64,000 bases of DNA, from positions 136,731,001 to 136,795,000 of the forward strand of contig CM059582.1 of the NCBI GenBank assembly GCA_030407085.1, written 5' to 3'. The notes below the pieces were generated by a model. It did not search any database. It saw only the letters and a program-made list of their open reading frames with translations, and was not told where the DNA came from. The first letter of the stretch is position 1. Every line of letters begins with the position of its first letter. A program made the translations under genes and the position numbers. This document shows, in pieces, positions 57,315 to 64,000 of the stretch. Source of the DNA: Trichopria drosophilae. Its lineage: Eukaryota; Arthropoda; Insecta; Hymenoptera; Diapriidae.

Positions 57315-58738
57315 TTAAAAGTAAAGAAAATCAACGCACAAAATATAGTCGAATAATATTTATGGATTGTGCATTTGTCTAATAAAGATAAATAAAATAA
57401 TATGAAACAATATAATCAATGGAAACCATAACATCAAGAACGATGTATTTAGCATTGTTGTCGCAATTTCCCCTGCTACCTCGGCGTTTTCCGAAAACGC
57501 AGCCCCGTAGAGGGGGATCCCTCCGAGTTCCATGATGCACGTCGGACGTGCTAGCGCGCCGCAGTGCCCAGTCGGAGCTCGGACGCCACGGGGTTCACAT
57601 CGCAGCTTGGTGAATTACGGAGATACATATAATTAAACCATTGTTCCCTTGCACGGGAGGTGTCTCAACCAGAGCAGCTACACTTTTGCACAGCGCCCTG
57701 CCGGACTGAGATATACGATAATAAGTAATAAATTACTCCCCCTTACAGTAGTTTAATGTTCCTTTGCATGGGAGGTGTCTCAACCGGAGCACCCACGCCT
57801 TCTCATATCCCCCTGTCAAGCTTAATAGCCGATTATAATAATATATCAACGGTGGTTAATTAACACCTGTTGACGTTCCCTAAAATGAGAGGTGGCTAGA
57901 CTAGCGCACCCACGCCAGTGTATGTTGTCCCTTAATCTTTAGTCCCGTAAGTCAATGTTCTCTTAAATGAGAGATGTCCCTCCGCGAGCATCCACGCGCC
58001 TGTTTGCGGCTCTTCCGGGCTGGTATGCATATAGTAACTATACACGAAAGGAAGATCTTGATCCCAGCAATAGGAAGCGTCTGCTACTGTAGCGCTACCG
58101 CTTTAATCAATGTGTATCTTGATCCCTGCAATGGGAGGCGTCTGCTACTACAGCGCTACCGCCTTAATCAGTAAGTATCTTGATCCCGGCAATGGGAGGC
58201 GCCTGCTACTGCAGCGCTACCGCCTTAATCAATAAGTATCTTGATCCCTGCAATGGGAGGCGTCTGCTACTGCAGCGCTACCGCCTTAAAAGAGAACTAT
58301 CTTGATCCCTGCAATGGGAGGCGTCTGCTACTGCAGCGCTACCGCTTTACTCAAAGAACAGTCTTGGTCCCTGCAATGGGAGGCGTCCGCTATTGAGACG
58401 CTACCGCTTTAATCGAGGAGACCCCGTCCACGGAAGATGTCAGCCTCTATTGACCTCCACGCGCCTAGTCCCGACCGGGTAAGTCGGTTGTACCATCAGA
58501 ACAGTACAAGTTTGAGACAACCACCCGCTGCTGGAAGAGTCATCTTGCGACCCATTACGAAACGGTACCTCAATCGAATAGCACCACTTCTTCTTTACCA
58601 AGCATTACCGCACGACCTAGGCTAATGTAAGCTTGTCGTCCCCTTCATGTCATCAAGAATGATGCTACAACCTCGCCAGGTATACTTTTCTTCTCCTATG
58701 TTATATTTCTTGATGTGCATTTCTTGTCTTGCTCCAAC
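57315..58738 (+). mobile_element. 1,424-bp insertion with 8-bp target duplication
   Basis: AGTTATTG is present on both sides (57307-57314, 58739-58746), and the opposite arm of the foldback (about 56830, complement) shows the uninterrupted sequence. No terminal inverted repeats are evident. The content is GC-rich from 57460 onward and includes a tandem array. No protein is recognised. A hAT- or P-type duplication length without visible TIRs makes its class uncertain. Confidence 0.6.
57620..58420 (+). repeat. Tandem array; six 61-bp units plus degenerate ones
   Basis: Exactly six 61-bp units occupy 58055-58420, built on CTTGATCCCTGCAATGGGAG and GCTACTGCAGCGCTACCGC. Upstream at about 57645, 57755, 57875 and 57955 are older degenerate units sharing TGTTCCnTnnnATGnGAGGTG. 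Unit edges such as CCTGCAATGGG can form small hairpins. The unit is not a known repeat to me. Confidence 0.85.
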
Positions 58739-58970
58739 AGTTATTGAATATAATTTTTATCTTTCCTTTTTTTCTATTACCTTTTTTCGTTGTTAATTTA
58801 ATTACTGGTTGAGATTATAAATATTTCGACAAGCCTTAAACGTTTGTGAATCCAAGCGATTAGGACAGAAGGTGTTTGTAATGTTTATGAAATTTCCAAA
58901 CTATGGTATTTTAACATCTAATGCAATTGGTAGGTTTAAGCTGTTAATTATTTTATTTTAATATTTAAAT

Positions 58971-59589
58971 GCACCTACGATAAATCTTTATTATTACTTG
59001 TTTTTCTTTGAAGATTAGATTATACAGGTTGATTCAAAAGCATGGAAACGCCTAAATATCTCAGCGGGAGTGCATTGTCGGGGATAATATTTCTGACTAA
59101 AGTTTAAGGATTTTTCCCTAGCTATTATGAAATTGGCATTGAATTTGACCTTGAAGATTATACCAAGGTCAAGTTTATTTGTTTATACAGACGCAAAAAG
59201 TAAACGTAGAATCGGCCAAATAACGTTGGAGGATTGCACTTTAGGGAAAAAAGTTTCACACAAAAGTTGTATGTTTTCTTCTTGGCTATTCCATCATGAT
59301 CTGAGATTTGACCTTTGATTGATTTGATTTTTTCGATCTTCTCTGACCTTTCTCAATATTTTTCCATCTTTCATGCTCTTTCCATCTTATAGACTTTTTT
59401 GAATCTCCATCGATCATTTGTGATATTTCTCAATCGTTATCGAGATTTCCCGATCGTTTCCGATGTTTTGCGATGGACTGCGATGTTGTACGGTGTTTAG
59501 AAGTCATTCCGGATCTTTCTCATTCTTGTCGATCATTCTCGAATTCTCTCGAGCTTCCTTAACCTCCATCGACGGTTATCAAAAAAGGT
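58971..59589. other. Repeat-derived sequence, no gene
   Basis: It contains ACAGGTTGATTCAAAAGCAT, a type of terminal motif common in insect repeats, and further ACCTTGA/CAAGGTCA half sites (59140-59170). From 59320 it grades into GATC/CGATnnTT-rich low-complexity DNA. Confidence 0.4.
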
Positions 59590-60175
59590 GGAAAAAGTCA
59601 GAAAAATATCGAAATACATGTATGTATAAAGATTGAGAATGTGTTGATATCGAGAAAGATTGACTAAAATTAAGAAAGGTCGATAAAGATGGAAAAAGGC
59701 CTACATCATCGTGAAAGATTGACAAAGATAAAAAAAAATCGAAAGAGATCAAGAAATATCAAAAAAGATCGACAATGATCGAGAAATATCAAGGTCAAGA
59801 AACGTCAGTAAAGATCGAAAAAGTCCTACATCATCGAGAAAGATTGAAAAAGATCGAAAAACATCGACATTGATCGACAAATATGGAAAAAGATCGACAA
59901 AGATCGACAAAGATCGACAAAGATCGACAAAGATCGACAAAGATCGACAAAGATCGACAAAGATCGACAAAGATCGACAAAGATCGACAAAGATCGACAA
60001 AGATAAGGAAATATAGAAAAAGATCAAGAAACGTCGATAAAGATCGAATAAGGCCTACATGATCGAGAAATATTGACACAGATCAAGAAAGATTGACACA
60101 GATCGAAAAAGATCGACCAAGATCAATAAATATCCAAAACGGTCAAGAAACGTCGATAAAGATCGAAAAAGGCCT
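59590..60175 (+). repeat. AGATCGACAA satellite, 10-bp unit
   Basis: Eleven exact AGATCGACAA units at 59891-60000 are surrounded by degenerate AAAGATCGAnAA-type units on both sides. Open frames here (minus strand SIFVDLCRSL repeats) are products of the repeat. Confidence 0.95.
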
Positions 60176-60177
60176 AA

Positions 60178-60678
60178 CCCCCCCCACCCCCCCCCCCCCC
60201 CACCCCCCCCCCCCCCCACCCCCCCCCCCCCCCACCCCCCCCCCCCCCCACCCCCCCCCCCCCCCACCCCCCCCCCCCCCCACCCCCCCCCCCCCCCACC
60301 CCCCCCCCCCCCCACCCCCCCCCCCCCCCACCCCCCCCCCCCCCCACCCCCCCCCCCCCCCACCCCCCCCCCCCCCCACCCCCCCCCCCCCCCACCCCCC
60401 CCCCCCCCCACCCCCCCCCCCCCCCACCCCCCCCCCCCCCCACCCCCCCCCCCCCCCACCCCCCCCCCCCCCCACCCCCCCCCCCCCCCACCCCCCCCCC
60501 CCCCCACCCCCCCCCCCCCCCACCCCCCCCCCCCCCCACCCCCCCCCCCCCCCACCCCCCCCCCCCCCCACCCCCCCCCCCCCCCACCCCCCCCCCCCCC
60601 CACCCCCCCCCCCCCCCACCCCCCCCCCCCCCCACCCCCCCCCCCCCCCACCCCCCCCCCCCCCCACCCCCCCCCCCA
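60178..60678. repeat. Exact 16-bp satellite, fifteen C plus one A
   Basis: Thirty-one A bases fall every 16 positions from 60186 to 60666 with only C between them, then one shorter unit. The G-rich minus strand could form G-quadruplexes. Pro-rich and Gly-rich open frames across it are not genes. It ends exactly where the BEL/Pao frame begins to be recognisable. Confidence 0.95.
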
Positions 60679-63600
60679 CTTTCGCCTTATCACAAGGTCG
60701 CCGCCTGCAAAAGCGAACGACCATGCTTGCACTGCAAGAAACGACATCATTCGCTGTTGCACTCAGCCTCGCGAAAATCAGCCAGTCCCCACGTAGAAGC
60801 AAGTTCTCCTAGTACGTCTTCTGCCGAAACGGAAGCGAATTTAATACAGTCGCACTTGAGTATTTCGCAAGTGCCCGCGAATGTCATACTTGCTACTGCC
60901 TGGGTGGTGATTTCCTCTTCGTCGCAACGAACTGTCAAATTACGGGCACTACTCGATCCAGGATCGACGCATACGTTTGTGTCACAAACCGCGGCAAACG
61001 AACTCCGTACGAAATTATATTCGGTGTCTATGCGCGTAAATGGGATCGGTCAAGGGGAGTCCGCGATCGTGAATAAGGTCGCTCCAATTACAATTAGCTC
61101 AGTAAAAAATAGAGAAGTTGCAGTCTCGACTGAGGCTCTCGTCCTACCTAAATTAACATCGTACACTCCGAGATTTCAATATCCGATCTCACGATGGCCT
61201 CATCTAGAAGGTCTTGATTTGGCGGACGGGCAGCCTATCGACGATACTCCAATTCACGCTATAATCGGTGCTGACGTATACGCCTATGTACTACGCGATG
61301 GAATTAGGCGCGGTAATCGCGGAGAGCCGGTGGCGATCAACACCATCTTCGGGTGGGTTCTTTCAGGAACGAGCAATACCGCGACTAATTCAGATGAGCC
61401 CCCCACCATTCAGGTGCATCACATGCACTCAAGCGACAACGACCTAGACTCATCACTTACTCGATTCTGGGAAACCGAAGAAGTGAGTACGCCTCGTCAC
61501 GCATCGAAAGAGGATGCAATCTGTGAAGATCATTTTATTAAAACTCACTCACGTACTCGCGACGGTCAGTATGTCGTTAGACTCCCGCTACGCGACGAAC
61601 CTTCAATCGCCCTTGGCGATACTTACAATCGTGCGACACATTGCTTGCGGTCAATTGAGAAACGTCTCTCGGCCCGTCCCGAAGAATGTGCTGCATACAC
61701 AGACTTCATGAACGACTACGAATCGCTCGGACACATGAGGGTTGCAACGACGCGCCCTACTGACACGGCCGTAGTCTACCTTCCTCACCACCCAGTGGTA
61801 AAAACCACCAGCTCGACTACAAAAACGAGGGTAGTGTTTAACGCTTCCGCATTATCCTCATCCGGCAAGTCTCTCAACGACCTGCAATATACGGGCCCAA
61901 AGTTACAATCCGATCTACATCTTCTCCATCTCCAATGGCGTACGTACAGATATGGCTATACGGCCGACATCGAGAAGATGTACCGTCAGATTTTAATGGA
62001 CAACCGAGACATCGACCTACAGCGCATTCTATGGCGTCGTAACGCGTCGGATGTAGTATCCGAATACCAGCTGCTCACCGTTACTTACGGGACAGCTAGC
62101 GCTCCCTATTTAGCTCTACGCGTTCTACGGCAGCTCGTCACTGATGAAGGCGACGCGTTCCCGCTTGGGAGAGAAATCATACTCTCTCATATGTTTGTCG
62201 ATGACGCATTGTTCGGTGCCGATTCAGTCGAAGCTGCTGTCGCGATCAGAAATGAAATTACCGCTTTATTAAACAAGGGCCACTTCTCGCTGCGTAAATG
62301 GTCCAGCAACGCGATCGAGTTACTCAGCGATATCGATCCGGCCAATCACGGTCTGTCGTGCGATAAGGTGCTCCAAGACGACGATAGCGTAAAGATTCTT
62401 GGCATCGCTTGGCGACCCGCCACCGATTCTTACTGCTTTACGCTAAATCTATCTCCGCCAGCGCTCGTTACGAAAAGAGCAATCTTATCACAGATCGCCC
62501 GGATTTTCGATCCGTTAGGTTGGCTGGCACCGGTGGTAATTGTAGCCAAACAGCTGATGCAATTACTGTGGGCGTGTAAAACACCGTGGGATTCACCGTT
62601 GCCCCCTGACATAAAGTCAGCCTGGGATACGTTCTACCACGCGTTGCCCTCACTCGCAGATTTGTCAATTCCTCGTTGGCTTAACACATCGCTTTCTAAT
62701 CGATCGGAACTTCATGGGTTCTGCGACGCCTCCATGAAGGCGTATGCTGCCGTGATATACGTCCGAACGGAGTCGCCATCTGGTGATGTCGCCGTTCATT
62801 TGCTCACCGCGAAAACACGCGTTGCCCCCGTTAAACAACTAAGCATTCCGCGGCTCGAACTGTGCGGAGCACTATTACTAGCTCGTTTACACAGCCACAT
62901 TAAATCGCTACCCGTATTCGCCCATTGTCCTATCCATTGTTGGACTGACGCGACAATAGTACTCGCTTGGCTTAGAGGTCAGTCCAACGAATGGAAGACC
63001 TTCATCGCCAACCGTGTAGCCGAAGTCCATACGCTGATCCCCGACGTTACATGGCGACACGTACCGGGTGTGGACAATCCAGCTGATCTGGCTTCACGAG
63101 GCATATCTGCTGCCGACATAACCTCATCGGATGTATGGTGGCACGGGCCAACCTGGCTGTCATCAGACGCATCCCATTGGCCTTCAATAGAGCCTATCTT
63201 AGATGAGAATGCGCCCTTAGAACGGAGATCCATCGTTCATCACGTGGTTGCTCACGCAGACGACGCTCAGCAACTATTTAAGCGATTCTCCAGTTGGCCG
63301 CGAATGTGTCGCGTGTTCGCCCTCTGCTTACGATTCTCAAGAAATTGGAGTATAGATATAGCAGACCAATCGCGTGTAGTGAAACTCAGTCGTGTCTCTA
63401 ACCGAATCCATGCCATCACTCAGGCAGCTGCTTTCGCGCCGGAAATTGAACTTCTCTTAAAGAACCCAAAAATGGAGGACGGGTCTCGACACCTCCAAAT
63501 CAACCAAACTCTGCCAAAGAGTAGTCCCTTACGCCGGTTGAACCCATTTCTAGACGCGAACGGGTTGCTACGAGTAGGCGGACGCCTGTCCTTATTAAAC

Positions 63601-64000
63601 CGACCTTACGATGCAAAATTTCCGGTTATTTTGCCACACGGTCACATCGCGTTACTATTAGTTAGACAGGCGCATGAAAAATGTTTGCACGGCGGCATAA
63701 CGTTGACTTTAGGCACTTTGCGATCTCACACTTGGGTGTTACAGGCACGTAAGATGGTCAAGTCGCTCATTGCTCACTGTGTGCCTTGTGCTCGACATCT
63801 CGCTACAGTCCCTACCCAGAGAATGGGGTTGCTTCCACCGGCTCGTATAAATCGTCCAATTCGTGCCTTCATGGAGTGTGGCGTCGATTACGCTGGGCCT
63901 TATCGGTTGCGCCTTATTAGCGGACGGGGATCGAGATCACATCTCGCATACGTCGCGGTATTTATATGTATGGCCTCGCGGGCCGTACATCTGGAGGTAG
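60679..64000 (+). CDS. BEL/Pao retrotransposon gag-pol polyprotein, 5'-truncated, open to window end
   Basis: The frame has no stop or shift for 1,107 codons. Residues about 10-30 have a gag-type Cys/His motif (ACKSERPCLHCKKRHH). An aspartic protease follows with LLDPGSTHTFVS near residue 93. The reverse transcriptase spans about 280-600 (TADIEKMYRQILMD; YGTASAPY; FVDDALFG with the catalytic Asp pair near 507-509). RNase H is about 680-800 (HGFCDAS, RLELCGALL, CWTDATIVLAWL). The integrase zinc region is about 997-1040 (HEKCLHGG...HCVPCARH), then the core with CGVDYAGPY at about 1068-1076. The start of gag and the 5' LTR are missing, replaced by the C/A satellite; the rest of integrase lies beyond 64000. 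Markedly higher GC than its surroundings. The intact frame suggests a young insertion. Confidence 0.92.

Larger units (their letters stand above)
56590..58970. repeat. Foldback element split by a later insertion
   Basis: 56590-56965 is mirrored by 57180-57314 plus 58747-58970. For example GTTTGGAAATTTTATAAACA and CAAACGTTTAGGCCTTGTCG recur in complement after 58800. The centre near 57000-57170 is T-rich with TATATATTTTTTTTGCA repeats. The second arm is interrupted at 57314/58747 by the insert below. Confidence 0.75.

Noticed and set aside
58055..58420. 61-bp array considered as a CRISPR array
   Set aside because: Units are uniform without unique spacers, the context is eukaryotic, and no cas genes are present.
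59749..60079. Minus-strand frames with SIFVDLC repeats
   Set aside because: Direct translation of the 10-bp AGATCGACAA satellite.
60093..60812. Long Pro-rich (plus) and Gly-rich (minus) open frames across the C/A satellite
   Set aside because: They are products of a repeat made only of C and A; the true coding frame starts at 60679 in a different register.
1..64000. tRNA, rRNA and host housekeeping genes
   Set aside because: No cloverleaf with A/B boxes, no rRNA-like sequence and no intact non-transposon coding exon was recognised by eye; a computed scan would be needed to exclude small RNA genes.

Overview
The window looks like a repeat-dense piece of an insect nuclear genome. It is AT-rich, with insect-type transposable elements, short spliced exons, microsatellites and no prokaryotic gene organisation. 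A hymenopteran is plausible, but that is an inference from the element types. I found no convincing single-copy host gene, tRNA or rRNA. Almost everything recognisable is a mobile element, usually broken and often nested in another.

1-12,122: one large DNA transposon with very long terminal inverted repeats (arms about 1-3,230 and 9,965-12,122). Its core encodes, on the minus strand, a decayed Mutator-like transposase, a YqaJ-type nuclease domain, a Ulp1-type cysteine protease and a PHD-like zinc finger. Each arm also carries a copy of a small three-exon gene. Several MITEs are nested inside, some with readable target-site duplications. 12,123-20,460: foldback repeats in two copies, a CACTG-ended MITE, a solo LTR with a 5-bp duplication, and GC-rich segments I cannot identify.

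20,464-28,050 and 39,384-47,660: four copies (A-D) of an APE-type non-LTR retrotransposon group (ORF1 with PHD finger; ORF2 with endonuclease and reverse transcriptase). Copies A and B are closely similar. The 5' ends of A-C and the 3' ends of A and B abut (CT)n microsatellites, which suggests target preference. In A and B, ORF1 and ORF2 are in one frame separated by TGA CTA, a known readthrough-prone context.

28,078-39,380: a 7-kb unclassified DNA element holding a near-perfect 1.4-kb inverted duplication of its transposase-like gene, then an inverted-repeat element built from the N-terminal helix-turn-helix region of a mariner-type transposase. 44,990-54,400: nested insertions. One unclassified transposase sits inside non-LTR copy D, a gypsy fragment abuts it, and a second copy of the 28-kb transposase family is split by a 4.5-kb inverted-repeat element carrying broken DDE and SWIM pieces.

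54,400-60,678: low-information DNA, a foldback element split by a 1.4-kb insertion with an 8-bp target duplication and a 61-bp tandem array, then two striking satellites: a 10-bp AGATCGACAA array and an exact 16-bp array of fifteen C plus one A. 60,679-64,000: a BEL/Pao retrotransposon gag-pol frame, open for 1,107 codons to the window edge, with protease, RT, RNase H and the start of integrase. It is the only long intact coding sequence here.
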